Source: Trichocoleus desertorum ATA4-8-CV12
Lineage (GTDB): Bacteria > Cyanobacteriota > Cyanobacteriia > FACHB-46
Assembly: GCA_019358975.1 (NCBI GenBank)
Contig: JAHHIL010000003.1
Span: 1 to 64,000, forward strand
Reading direction: 5' to 3'
Length of the DNA stretch: 64,000 bases
Position numbers and translations under genes: made by a program. The notes beneath the pieces were generated by a model. The model ran no database searches. It had not been told where the DNA came from and saw only the letters and a list, made by a program, of their open reading frames with translations. Shown one piece after another: positions 8,385 to 16,511 of this stretch (position 1 is its first letter; each line of letters begins with the position of its first letter).

Positions 8385-9464
8385 TTACTGGGCAAAGTGT
8401 TGCATTACCGCTTCAGCGATCGCCTGATTGCCATTGGTGCTGACGGGTTCAGGCGATCGCGGGGGTTGGGGGGATTGGTGCAAAAATTCCCAGTCAGTGT
8501 GGAAGAATTCTTCTGGCTGCAAAATTTGATGGTGAGCATAATTCTGGATGCCTTCTAGCAAAACTGGCGATTCGGCAAAGTCGTCGCGAGTAATGGTAAT
8601 AATCGGCAAGCTTTGACGGCAGGCTTCGGCAAAGGTGCTGTAACCCGGTTTTGACACCAAGCGGCTACACAAAGGCATAAAGTCAACCGGACGATATTGA
8701 TGATCTGTGACCTTGCGTAAGTTCGGTAAATCTGGCGCTTGGCGATCGAAGGTGATGAATTGCCAATCGGGAAAGCGCTGCAGATTATGGTAAGGAATTT
8801 CATCCAGACCCAAGCCGCCAAAGGTCAGCAAAACTGTCCGCTCTGGCGATGTATCGAGATTAAACGTGGTGCGGAGCTGAGCTAAATCAAAGCGAGGAGA
8901 GCCACCCGTTAAACCCACATCGGTAATCTGGGGAAAGGCACTCATCGGTTCATGAAAGGGCAGGCGAAACAGGCGATCGCACTGTTGGAAACAACCCCGA
9001 ATCCAATCAGCAATTTCTACAAACTCGCCACCCCAAGCTTGATAAATAAAGTCCCAGCCAAAGTTGCTCATCATCCAGCAGGGCACCCCGGCGGCTTGAG
9101 CAATTTTGGCAGCTAGGGGGGGAATATCCGCCAACACCAGACCCACCCGATTTTGCTGAATAAAGTTAACTTCCGAGGCAATCAGCGATCGCTCTTGCGC
9201 CCGGATGTGCCGCAGTTTTTCCAAGGTGGCCGCTTTATCCATCGTGATGCTGTCACTTTGGATAATCCCCACATCCAAACCACGGGGACGGTGAATAAAA
9301 TCGCCGCTGACATACGACTCCAGCAACCAACGCGGTGCCGTTGTCACCATTGCCACCAGAATCTCCGGGCAAAGGCGCTGAATTTCTGCCACTACTGAAG
9401 CAGCGCGGGTGGCATGACCAAAACCGTGATTGGTGATCGCCACATATAAAACGGGTCGAGACAT
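8385..9464 (-). CDS. MurG-like GT-B fold glycosyltransferase-type protein
   Basis: The product is 359 residues from the ATG at 9464; the frame also offers a TTG two codons upstream. The N-terminus VLYVAITNHGFGHATRAASVVAEI is the donor-fold loop seen in MurG and other GT-B enzymes. The C-terminal half has LLTFGGLG, a UDP-sugar-site-like segment (VSKPGYSTFAEAC) and then the ITRDDFAES region. The acceptor and donor are unknown. It starts 16 bases after the stop of the class V aminotransferase gene (9480-10694) on the same strand, so the two are likely cotranscribed and may share a pathway. A role in peptidoglycan is not implied. Confidence 0.75.
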   Translation of the reverse strand: MSRPVLYVAITNHGFGHATRAASVVAEIQRLCPEILVAMVTTAPRWLLESYVSGDFIHRPRGLDVGIIQSDSITMDKAATLEKLRHIRAQERSLIASEVNFIQQNRVGLVLADIPPLAAKIAQAAGVPCWMMSNFGWDFIYQAWGGEFVEIADWIRGCFQQCDRLFRLPFHEPMSAFPQITDVGLTGGSPRFDLAQLRTTFNLDTSPERTVLLTFGGLGLDEIPYHNLQRFPDWQFITFDRQAPDLPNLRKVTDHQYRPVDFMPLCSRLVSKPGYSTFAEACRQSLPIITITRDDFAESPVLLEGIQNYAHHQILQPEEFFHTDWEFLHQSPQPPRSPEPVSTNGNQAIAEAVMQHFAQ

Positions 9465-9479
9465 GCCCAAGCTCTCCTA

Positions 9480-10694
9480 CTAGCCCACCGTTTGACAAAA
9501 CTGCTGCACGCCTGCCACCAAGCGATCGATCTCAGATTCTAGGGTCAGGTAATGGACACAAGCCCGGACACAATCAGGATTTAAGATCGTCCGAATCATC
9601 AAACCTTGACTTTCTAAAAATTGAGCCAGTTGGCGGTGCGATCGCCCAGAAACTTGGTCTGCCAACTGAAACGAAACCAAGCCTGATTCTGGCGGAGTGG
9701 TACGCAAGCAATGGACTGGAGGTAACTCGCGGAGTTGTTGCCAAAGATAGGCACTCAGAGCTTGAAGGCGCTGGTAGCGAGCTTCAATGGAACCCCACTC
9801 GGCCTGAGTCGCGATCGCCACTCTCAAAGCAGGGTACAGCGCATAGTCAGAAGTGGCTACTTCAAACCGTTTGCCGCCTCGTTCCCATCCGGTGGGTTGA
9901 CCGTTCGCATCCGTGGTGATGCCTCGCCAGCCAATAAAGGTCGGTCGCAGGGTTTCTAGCACTTCTGGGCGAACATACAGTCCACCAACGCCTGCTGGAC
10001 CACACCACCACTTATGGCCTGTAAACGCATAAAAGTCTACCTGTAGTGCTGCCAGGTCAAGCGGTAAAACTCCCACCGATTGCGCCGCATCTACCAAAAC
10101 CCGCACCGGATGCTGCTGAGTTAGGTAGGCATGACAAGCCGCCACAATTTCCCCTAGAGGGAGCACCTGACCCGTATTCCATAGGACATGGCTGAGAGCA
10201 ACCAGGCGAGTCTGCGCTGTTAAATGTTGGGCGATCGCTGCGACGGGATCTCCCCCATTCAAAGTTGCCATTAGGGGGCAAACATCCACCGACACCCCAA
10301 ACCGCCGTTGAATTTCTTGCACCGTAGCGATAATGCTTTGGTGTTCACAGTCGGTGATTAAGATGCGATCGCCCGGTTGCCACTCAATGCCCCAAAGCGC
10401 AATATTGCAGCCTGTCGAGACGCTGTCAGTCAAGGTGATGGTTTCAGCCGTAACTCCCAGTTCTGTAGCGATCGTTTGGCGAGTTTGCTGAGTTTCCTGA
10501 TGAATCCAAGTATTGGTGCTATTAGAAAAAGGGCCAGCTTGTTGAATATGCAGATGAGCTTGCTGCATAGCTGCTAAAGCCGCTTGAGGCATTGGACCCT
10601 GGCCACCATAGTTGAAATAAGCTTTATTCGCTAAGGCGGGAAACTGGTGGCGATGACGCTCTAGAAGGTGCTGAACCGGAAGCGTGCTGGTCAT
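9480..10694 (-). CDS. Class V aminotransferase (cysteine desulfurase-like, PLP)
   Basis: A 404-residue fold-type I PLP enzyme. It has an N-terminal YFNYGGQGPMP segment, the stretch LTDSVSTGCNIALWG, LVALSHVLWNTG, a VDAAQSVGVLPLDL segment with the cofactor-binding Asp, and FTGHKWWCGPAGVGGLYV, whose Lys is the expected Schiff-base residue. The C-terminal domain carries SFQLAD and VRACVHYLTLESEIDRLV. A Cys on the usual cysteine desulfurase loop is not evident, so aminotransferase or lyase chemistry on another substrate is more likely than iron-sulfur sulfur donation. The first gene of a probable operon with the MurG-like protein. Confidence 0.85.
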   Translation of the reverse strand: MTSTLPVQHLLERHRHQFPALANKAYFNYGGQGPMPQAALAAMQQAHLHIQQAGPFSNSTNTWIHQETQQTRQTIATELGVTAETITLTDSVSTGCNIALWGIEWQPGDRILITDCEHQSIIATVQEIQRRFGVSVDVCPLMATLNGGDPVAAIAQHLTAQTRLVALSHVLWNTGQVLPLGEIVAACHAYLTQQHPVRVLVDAAQSVGVLPLDLAALQVDFYAFTGHKWWCGPAGVGGLYVRPEVLETLRPTFIGWRGITTDANGQPTGWERGGKRFEVATSDYALYPALRVAIATQAEWGSIEARYQRLQALSAYLWQQLRELPPVHCLRTTPPESGLVSFQLADQVSGRSHRQLAQFLESQGLMIRTILNPDCVRACVHYLTLESEIDRLVAGVQQFCQTVG

Positions 10695-10890
10695 AGCGGC
10701 TCAAGTCATGGGGCAAGCCCTAGCATTTTAGCAATTTAAGTTATAGCGACATGAGCGTAACCTGAGAATTTCCGATAATTGAGCAGTTTGATTAGAGAAA
10801 TCAATCCTGAGATACATCCCCAATTGGATAGATTCTTATAGATTAGTGAAAGAAAAATATTTAGTATTTGTGTGAGGAATTAGAGTCCCT

Positions 10891-11793
10891 ATGGCAAACT
10901 GGCAACTTCGTAGCTCCTTGCTGAAATCTGCTCTGATTGTTGGACTAGCAACTGTAATGGGTGTTGGTGGCAGCATCAGCATGGCTCTGATCGGAGCACA
11001 GAGCGCGATCGCTCAAGAGACTCCCGCTGAAGAGACTCCTGCTGAAGAGACTCCCGCTGAGGAAGCTCCCACTGAGGAAACCCCTGCTGAAGAGACTCCC
11101 GCTGAGGAAACCCCTGCTGAAGAGACTCCCGCTGAGGAAGCTCCCACTGAGGAAACCCCTGCTGAAGAGACTCCCGCTGAGGAAACCCCTGCTGAAGAGA
11201 CTCCCGTCGAGGAAACTCCCACTGAGGAAACGCCTGCCGAGGAAGCTCCCGCTGAAGAAACTCCTGCTGAGCAAACCCCCGCTCCTGCTGAGCAAGCTTA
11301 TGACCAACAAGTCCTTCCCATTGTGCTCGTCTCCACTGATGGAGAAACTGTTAGCACCAGAGCCATTCCTGGCTACCAGACTCGCTTTAGCAGAATTTTG
11401 GGTAGTGGTGCCTTGCTAGTAAACGCTGAGGATCAAGTCACAGGCTATTACTTCACCACTACGGGTCTAGAACCTAGCCAAACCCTGCCTTATCACTTCC
11501 ACGCAGCCATGACGGGTGCTAACCCCACTAGCTGCGAAGGTGATAAAGCTCTACTAGACTCCGAAGTAGGGGGCGATGTGATTACAGATTTAGCTGCGAT
11601 CGCGCCCTTGCAATCCAGTGCAGGTGGCGTAGGTCGGGTAGGTTCACCGTTCAGTCCCGTGCAACTACCCACCCCTGTAGCTCTACAGGACATTGGTTAC
11701 TTGAACATCCACTCCACTCAGGGAACTCCAGTGGGGCCTGGGATTGTTTGTGCCAATGTGCGTCTAGATCCTGCTGGCTTCATGCGCAAATAA
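10891..11793 (+). CDS. Secreted protein with TPAEE tandem repeats and a CHRD-like C-terminal part
   Basis: A 300-residue protein. Residues 1-42 are a signal peptide ending near AIAQE. Residues 43-132 are a highly acidic low-complexity region of about 18 five-residue units (ETPAE, EAPTE), encoded by near-identical 15- and 30-base repeats. The C-terminal 165 residues form a globular domain: ILPIVLVSTDG-type start, QTRFSRILGSGALLV, LPYHFHAAMTGANP, CEGDKALLDSEVGGDVITDL, then VALQDIGYLNIHST and GPGIVCANVRLD. The ending resembles CHRD or superoxide dismutase-like extracellular domains (IHS plus IVCANVRL), a weak inference. The repeat region is probably an extended spacer. Start ATG at 10891 has a weak GAGG upstream. 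Confidence 0.8.
   Translation: MANWQLRSSLLKSALIVGLATVMGVGGSISMALIGAQSAIAQETPAEETPAEETPAEEAPTEETPAEETPAEETPAEETPAEEAPTEETPAEETPAEETPAEETPVEETPTEETPAEEAPAEETPAEQTPAPAEQAYDQQVLPIVLVSTDGETVSTRAIPGYQTRFSRILGSGALLVNAEDQVTGYYFTTTGLEPSQTLPYHFHAAMTGANPTSCEGDKALLDSEVGGDVITDLAAIAPLQSSAGGVGRVGSPFSPVQLPTPVALQDIGYLNIHSTQGTPVGPGIVCANVRLDPAGFMRK
11017..11289 (+). repeat. Tandem 15/30-bp coding repeat
   Basis: About 18 consecutive 15-base units built on the theme gctgaagagactccc / gctgaggaaacccct encode (E)TPAE or EAPTE. Pairs alternate in a regular two-unit, 30-base period. Codon-level identity between units indicates recent expansion by slippage or unequal recombination. Copy number should vary between strains. 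Confidence 0.9.
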
Positions 11794-11907
11794 TTGTCCT
11801 ATCGCTACTGCTGATGCGTTGATGCCTATAGGTTTTTCGACGATGTAGGCTGATTTAGTAGTTTCTGAGTACCACAACTAGGCAAATTTCCTGCTAGCGT
11901 TGAAGGC

Positions 11908-13383
11908 ATGTTCCTGACTACTGAACTCCTACTACAGTATCAACGCTGTAGTCGAAGAGCCTTCCTGGATACTTATGGGGATCTCACTCGACGAGATCCT
12001 CCGAGCGACTACCTGCTCAAATTAATCCAAGACAGCACGGCTCACCGACGAACGGTGTTAACAGACTATGCTTGGCAGCAACCTGTTTGGCCGCCAAGAG
12101 ATTGGATTGCCGGAGGGCAGGCTACCCTCGAAATGATGCGGCAGGGCGTAGAGTGCATTTACCAAGGCATTCTCGTCACGGAGACACCGGAAGGAGTCAC
12201 CTTGGTGAGCCAGCCCGATCTCCTGATTAAACAGCCAGGTCAGTCCTATTTTGGCGATTGGATTTATGTCCCAACTGAAATCAAGTTGGGCAAGCGTCCC
12301 AAGCTGGAATATCAGATCATCGCTACATTTCACACCTATGTTTTGGCTGCGGTTCAAGGAGCTTGGCCTGAAACAAGTTGGCTAATCCTACGAGAAAAGG
12401 GAGCCTACGAAGTCGATTTGTGGACGCTGTTGCCACAGATGCAGACGATCTTGCAGGACTGTGTGGAGACGCTGTTAGCGCCAGAAGCCCCAGAAGTTTT
12501 TATTGCTCGCAATCGCTGTAATCTTTGTGGCTGGCTGAACTACTGTTCGGGAGTGGCGCAAGCGCAACGGCATTTATCACTCCTGCCAGGAGTTACTGCT
12601 AGCCGATACACTCAGTTGCAAGCCCTCGACCTAGTCACAGTCGAATCTTTAGCCAGCTCTACACCCACCAGACTAGAGACTTTACCCGGTTTTGGCCCAG
12701 AGGTGGCTCAAAGGCTAGTTTGGCAAGCGCAAGCCGTATTAGAGAACCGGGCGATCGCCTACCCAGACGAGTCACCTACCAGCCAGCCTTTAAACTTGGC
12801 TCAAGAACTGCCCACTGCTCCGGTCGAACTTTATTTTGACATTGAAGCCGAACCAGATCTGAATGTAGCCTTTCTACACGGTGTGCTCGTGGTGGATCGC
12901 CGAACTCAGCAAGAAACGTTTTATCCTTTGTTGGCAGAGCGACCAGAAGATGAAGTTTTGGCTTGGCAACAGTTCTTAGAGTTAGTCCATAGCTACCCAG
13001 ATGCCCCCATTTTCCACTTCTGCCCCTACGAACCTCAAACAGTAGAGCGTTTAGCCAAACTGTACGATACGCCATCCCACTGGGTGCGTCCGCTGATCAA
13101 CCGCTTTGTCGATTTGCATGAGCGGGTGACTCGTACTGTAATTTTGCCCGTCGAAAGCTATGCCCTCAAACCGATCGCCCGCTGGGTGGGGTTTGATTGG
13201 CGCGATGCCAAGGGAAATGGAGCACAGGCAATTTGTTGGTATACCCAGTGGTTGGAAACAGGCGATCGCACTTACCTAGACGCGATCGTGCAGTACAACG
13301 AGGATGATTGTCGCGCCACTTACCAGATCAAAGATTGGTTGGTGGGGTTCCTACAAGAAGCGCTCTGCTCAGAGTTGGTCTAG
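11908..13383 (+). CDS. TM0106-type RecB/Cas4-like nuclease with HhH and RNase H-like exonuclease domains
   Basis: A 491-residue nuclease fusion. The N-terminal part looks like a Cas4/RecB-type PD-(D/E)XK nuclease: RCSRRAFLD with the first Cys, VSQPDLLI with the metal Asp, PTEIKLGKRPKLEYQ with the E-x-K pair, and CNLCGWLNYC providing three more Cys for a likely 4Fe-4S cluster. A helix-hairpin-helix segment follows (LETLPGFGPEVAQRL). The C-terminal part is a DEDD-type exonuclease of the RNase_H_2/YprB kind: YFDIEAEPD, FHFCPYEPQT, RFVDLHERV, YNEDDCRATYQI. The family is probably involved in DNA repair or processing, but its substrate is not established. It overlaps the GNAT gene tail-to-tail by 15 bases. 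Confidence 0.85.
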   Translation: MFLTTELLLQYQRCSRRAFLDTYGDLTRRDPPSDYLLKLIQDSTAHRRTVLTDYAWQQPVWPPRDWIAGGQATLEMMRQGVECIYQGILVTETPEGVTLVSQPDLLIKQPGQSYFGDWIYVPTEIKLGKRPKLEYQIIATFHTYVLAAVQGAWPETSWLILREKGAYEVDLWTLLPQMQTILQDCVETLLAPEAPEVFIARNRCNLCGWLNYCSGVAQAQRHLSLLPGVTASRYTQLQALDLVTVESLASSTPTRLETLPGFGPEVAQRLVWQAQAVLENRAIAYPDESPTSQPLNLAQELPTAPVELYFDIEAEPDLNVAFLHGVLVVDRRTQQETFYPLLAERPEDEVLAWQQFLELVHSYPDAPIFHFCPYEPQTVERLAKLYDTPSHWVRPLINRFVDLHERVTRTVILPVESYALKPIARWVGFDWRDAKGNGAQAICWYTQWLETGDRTYLDAIVQYNEDDCRATYQIKDWLVGFLQEALCSELV

Positions 13384-13884
13384 AGGTTCGGTTCCAGAAA
13401 TTTTGCGTCCTACAATCACTAAATCTCGATCCACACCGTCTAAAGTGGCGACTTGCGGCAGATAGCCCCACTGTTGAAAGCCAAATTTCTCAAATAACTG
13501 CAAGCTGGGTTGATTGTGAGCAAAGATAAAGCCGAGCAAGTTTTTTAAGCCTAACTTTGGGCTTTGCTCAATGGCTTGCTGTAAAAGTGTTCGCCCAATC
13601 CCCTGGCGCTGATAATGTGCAGCTACATAAACACTCACCTCTGCGGTGGCTTGGTAGGCGGGTCTGCCATAAAACGACTTAAAGCTGAGCCAACCCACGA
13701 CCTTTTGCTCTTGTTCCATCACCCATAAGGGCCGAGAGAGCGGGTCGCGATCGCATAACCAAGCTAAGCGGCTCTCCACCGTCACAGGATGAGTGTCAGC
13801 CGTCACCATGCGACTAGGAATGGTGGCATTGTAAATCGCTACGATCGCGGGCAGGTCAGCCTCAACCGCATCTCGAATTGGCAT
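13369..13884 (-). CDS. GNAT N-acetyltransferase (phosphinothricin acetyltransferase-like)
   Basis: A 171-residue acetyltransferase. IRDAVEADLPAIVAIYNATIPSR at the N-terminus, SFYGRPAYQATAEVSVYVAAHYQRQGIGRTLLQQAIE and GFIFAHNQPSLQLFEKFGFQQWGYLP match the Pat/Bar-type GNAT family. The acetyl-CoA loop is QRQGIGRTLL. Chromosomal members acetylate amino-acid-like amines such as methionine sulfoximine analogues, and the native substrate is usually unknown. The gene is convergent with the Cas4-like nuclease, with a short overlap of coding ends. Confidence 0.88.
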   Translation of the reverse strand: MPIRDAVEADLPAIVAIYNATIPSRMVTADTHPVTVESRLAWLCDRDPLSRPLWVMEQEQKVVGWLSFKSFYGRPAYQATAEVSVYVAAHYQRQGIGRTLLQQAIEQSPKLGLKNLLGFIFAHNQPSLQLFEKFGFQQWGYLPQVATLDGVDRDLVIVGRKISGTEPLDQL

Positions 13885-13975
13885 CTAAATAAATCCCTCA
13901 GGAACAATTTGAGCAGATGTTTGACAAACCCGTGAAACATCAGCATAATAGAAATCGCGTTCGCAAAGAACACAA

Positions 13976-14049
13976 GGGACTGTAGTTCAATTGGTTAGAG
14001 CACCGCCCTGTCACGGCGGAAGTTGCGGGTTCGAGCCCCGTCAGTCCCG
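13976..14049 (+). tRNA. trnD: tRNA-Asp (GTC)
   Basis: A 74-base cloverleaf. The acceptor stem GGGACTG pairs with CAGTCCC. The anticodon stem CCGCC/GGCGG holds the loop CTGTCAC with anticodon GTC. The T arm contains GGTTCGAGC. The discriminator is G and no CCA is encoded. It lies upstream of gltX on the same strand. Confidence 0.97.
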
Positions 14050-14072
14050 TAAAATAAAATTTGAAGGATGAG

Positions 14073-14111
14073 GGATGAAGGATGAAAAAAATTCTAATTC
14101 ATCCTTCATCC
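14073..14111. repeat. 14-bp perfect inverted repeat between tRNA-Asp and gltX
   Basis: GGATGAAGGATGAA at 14073-14086 is the exact reverse complement of 14098-14111, with an 11-base AT-rich spacer. Extra copies of the 7-base unit (GGATGAG, TTTCATCC) flank both arms. It could terminate the tRNA transcript or be a member of a small intergenic repeat family. There is no long T-run directly after it. Confidence 0.75.
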
Positions 14112-14141
14112 TTCCTGTTTCATCCTTCTACATCTTGACCT

Positions 14142-15587
14142 ATGACTGTTCGCGTCCGTCTTGCCCCCAGCCCCACCGGGAACTTGCATATTGGTACTGC
14201 CAGAACTGCGGTTTTTAACTGGCTGTTTGCTCGCCATCAGGGCGGTCAATTTATCTTGCGGATTGAGGACACTGACATAGAGCGATCGCGGCCAGAATAC
14301 ACCCAAAACATCCTGGAAGGTTTGACCTGGCTGGGAATGACTTGGGACGAAGGGCCGTTCTACCAAACGCAACGGATGGACTTGTATCGGCAGGCCATTC
14401 AATCTCTGCTCGACAAAGGCTTAGCTTACCGCAGCTACGAAACGCCTGAAGAGTTGGATGCCATGCGGGAAGCGCAGAAAGCGAGAAACGAAGCGCCTCG
14501 ATATCACAATCGTCACCGGAACCTGACGCCTGAGCAAGAAGCAGCTTTTATTGCTGAGGGTCGTCAGCCAGTGATTCGATTCAAAATCGAGGATAGTCGA
14601 GAAATTCATTGGAATGACCTAGTCCGGGGCAAAGTCAGCTGGAAAGGTCGTGATCTGGGTGGGGATATGGTGATCGCGCGGGCCGCTGCTGCCGATGAGA
14701 TTGGGCCACCCCTCTACAACTTTGTCGTGGTCGTCGATGACATCGACATGCAGATTTCCCATGTCATTCGGGGAGAAGACCACATCGGCAACACCCCCAA
14801 GCAGATTTTGCTCTACGAAGCCTTAGGTGCGACAGCCCCGGAATTTGGGCACACTCCACTAATTCTGAACTCAGCGGGAGCCAAGCTCTCTAAGCGGGAT
14901 GGCGTCACTTCCATTTCCGACTTTAAACAAATGGGCTATGTACCTGAAGCTTTAGCCAACTACATGACCCTGCTCGGTTGGTCTGCACCAGACGCCACTC
15001 AAGAGCTGTTTACCCTATCCGAAGCGGCTGAACTGTTCAGTTTCGATCGCGTCAACAAAGCAGGAGCTAAGTTTGACTGGGATAAGCTGAATTGGATTAA
15101 CAGCCAATACTTACATGCGATGCCGATCGATCGCCTGACGGATCTGCTGATTCCATTCTGGCAAGAGGCTGGGTATGAGTTTGACCCCACAGGCGATCGC
15201 GCTTGGCTAGAGGAACTGACGAACTTATTAGCTGCTAGCTTGACGCTGCTAAAGGATGCGGTCGAGATGAGCCAACTCTTCTTTACCCCGATTGATTTCA
15301 CGGATGGAGCCAAAGCCCAACTCCAGCAAGAGGGATCTGCGGCTACGCTGCAAGCAGTGGTGGCGGCCCTACCAAGCGACCATAGCCTGACTGCCGAGCA
15401 AGCCCAAGACATCATCAAGCAAGTGGTGAAAGACCAGAACGTCAAGAAAGGTTTGGTGATGCGATCGCTACGGGCAGGACTCATGGGTGACATGAATGGT
15501 CCTGATTTATTACAATCCTGGTTGCTCCTCCACCAGAAAGGCCAAGATTTGCCTCGCTTCCAGCAAGCTTTATCAATAGCACAGTAA
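14142..15587 (+). CDS. gltX: Glutamyl-tRNA synthetase
   Basis: A 481-residue class I synthetase charging tRNA-Glu, which also feeds tetrapyrrole synthesis in cyanobacteria. It has the HIGH-type motif [26 protein letters not shown], a [12 protein letters not shown] segment, the KLSKRDG form of the KMSKS motif and a normal C-terminal anticodon-binding region ending near [11 protein letters not shown]. Its length matches bacterial discriminating GluRS. The ATG at 14142 follows directly after the tRNA-Asp and inverted repeat. Tandem hairpins occur after the stop codon. Confidence 0.97.
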   Translation: MTVRVRLAPSPTGNLHIGTARTAVFNWLFARHQGGQFILRIEDTDIERSRPEYTQNILEGLTWLGMTWDEGPFYQTQRMDLYRQAIQSLLDKGLAYRSYETPEELDAMREAQKARNEAPRYHNRHRNLTPEQEAAFIAEGRQPVIRFKIEDSREIHWNDLVRGKVSWKGRDLGGDMVIARAAAADEIGPPLYNFVVVVDDIDMQISHVIRGEDHIGNTPKQILLYEALGATAPEFGHTPLILNSAGAKLSKRDGVTSISDFKQMGYVPEALANYMTLLGWSAPDATQELFTLSEAAELFSFDRVNKAGAKFDWDKLNWINSQYLHAMPIDRLTDLLIPFWQEAGYEFDPTGDRAWLEELTNLLAASLTLLKDAVEMSQLFFTPIDFTDGAKAQLQQEGSAATLQAVVAALPSDHSLTAEQAQDIIKQVVKDQNVKKGLVMRSLRAGLMGDMNGPDLLQSWLLLHQKGQDLPRFQQALSIAQ

Positions 15588-15649
15588 ATCTTCGCACAGG
15601 TTTTGTAGCAAATTAATTAGATCAAAACCAAAAGTACTGGCTGCTGAGG

Positions 15650-15673
15650 GAGATAGGGTGGTAAAACTATCTC
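15650..15673 (+). other. Hairpin downstream of gltX
   Basis: GAGATAG at 15650-15656 pairs with CTATCTC at 15667-15673 across a 10-base loop. No T-run follows, so it is not a standard terminator by itself. It lies directly before the intrinsic terminator at 15682 and may stabilise the gltX 3' end. Confidence 0.5.
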
Positions 15674-15681
15674 AAGAAAAT

Positions 15682-15718
15682 GGTAGGGAACTCCACTAGG
15701 AACCCTACCGTCTTTTTT
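15682..15718 (+). terminator. Intrinsic terminator of gltX
   Basis: GGTAGGG at 15682-15688 pairs with CCCTACC at 15703-15709 and is followed by a run of T (gtctttttt). It sits 95 bases after the gltX stop. Confidence 0.8.
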
Positions 15719-15878
15719 ACAAGAGTAATTCTCACCAATCATTTATGGAGTGGGTGGAGCGAGAGCATGCCCATTACACTCCAAACAAAAAATGTACGTT
15801 TAGAACAATCATGGCCTCTGCTAGAGACGTGATTGCTGTTCGCTACATTTCGTCGGCAAGCAGTTAAGGGCAACCAGA

Positions 15879-16382
15879 ATGCGCAACAGTGGGTTAAGCA
15901 GAGGAGTGGGATTACCAATCGCGATCGCGATCGTAGCTGGAGGGTTGGTCACGACCCCAGCACAAGCGCAGTCAGCCCAATCTCCCTTACTTTCGATCTT
16001 CGAGAATGTTAAGCTCAGTCCCAAATTTTCCCCAGACCCCACCAGAATTCAGGGTATTAGTGGTGGCTCAGTAGCGGCTACAACCATAGCAGGGCGTAGC
16101 GATACGATTACAGGGCCATGCAGCGGCTACATGGATACTAAGCCAGACCACACCCTCTCGCTGACAGGCTTTTTCAATTACCTCAGCTTAGAAGTAGAAA
16201 GCCCTGAAGACACTACTTTGGTCATTCAAGGGCCAGGTGGGACTTGGTGTAACGACGACCATCAAGGTAAGAATCCTGGTATTGCAGGCCAATGGCTCGC
16301 TGGCACTTATAGAGTCTGGATTGGTTCTTATAAACCCGGAAGCTATCATCCGTACCGCATTAAGCTGTCAGAAGTTCGCTAG
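15879..16382 (+). CDS. Small secreted protein with a pre-peptidase C-terminal-like fold
   Basis: A 167-residue protein. Residues 1-31 are a signal peptide with an AQA-type cleavage site near TTPAQAQS. After a Ser/Pro stretch the mature domain reads GRSDTITGPCSGYMDTKPDHTLSLTGFFNYLSLEVESPEDTTLVIQGPGG-like, then WCNDDHQGKNPGIAGQWLAGTYRVWIGSYKPG. The order beta-strand, ESPEDTTLVI, CNDD, LAGTYRVWIGSY resembles bacterial pre-peptidase C-terminal domains, with Cys pairs that may form a disulfide. Function is not known. It stands alone between gltX and the coiled-coil gene. Confidence 0.75.
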   Translation: MRNSGLSRGVGLPIAIAIVAGGLVTTPAQAQSAQSPLLSIFENVKLSPKFSPDPTRIQGISGGSVAATTIAGRSDTITGPCSGYMDTKPDHTLSLTGFFNYLSLEVESPEDTTLVIQGPGGTWCNDDHQGKNPGIAGQWLAGTYRVWIGSYKPGSYHPYRIKLSEVR

Positions 16383-16511
16383 CGGTTTTCAGCCCATCGT
16401 TCCTGGAGATCAACAGACTGCCTCAGATTGAGTGGGGAGTTTATGCAGTGTCAATTCCGTTACTCCACACTCAATGCTTGAAGCATCGATTGAACTTCTA
16501 CTTCAAATAGT

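Noticed and set aside
11017-11289. Possible CRISPR array
   Set aside because: The units are contiguous with no unique spacers, and the frame is open throughout, so it is a coding repeat. No CRISPR-like array was seen elsewhere in the window.
10945-11310. Repetitive antisense frames over the TPAEE region
   Set aside because: They are by-products of the tandem repeat in the real gene.
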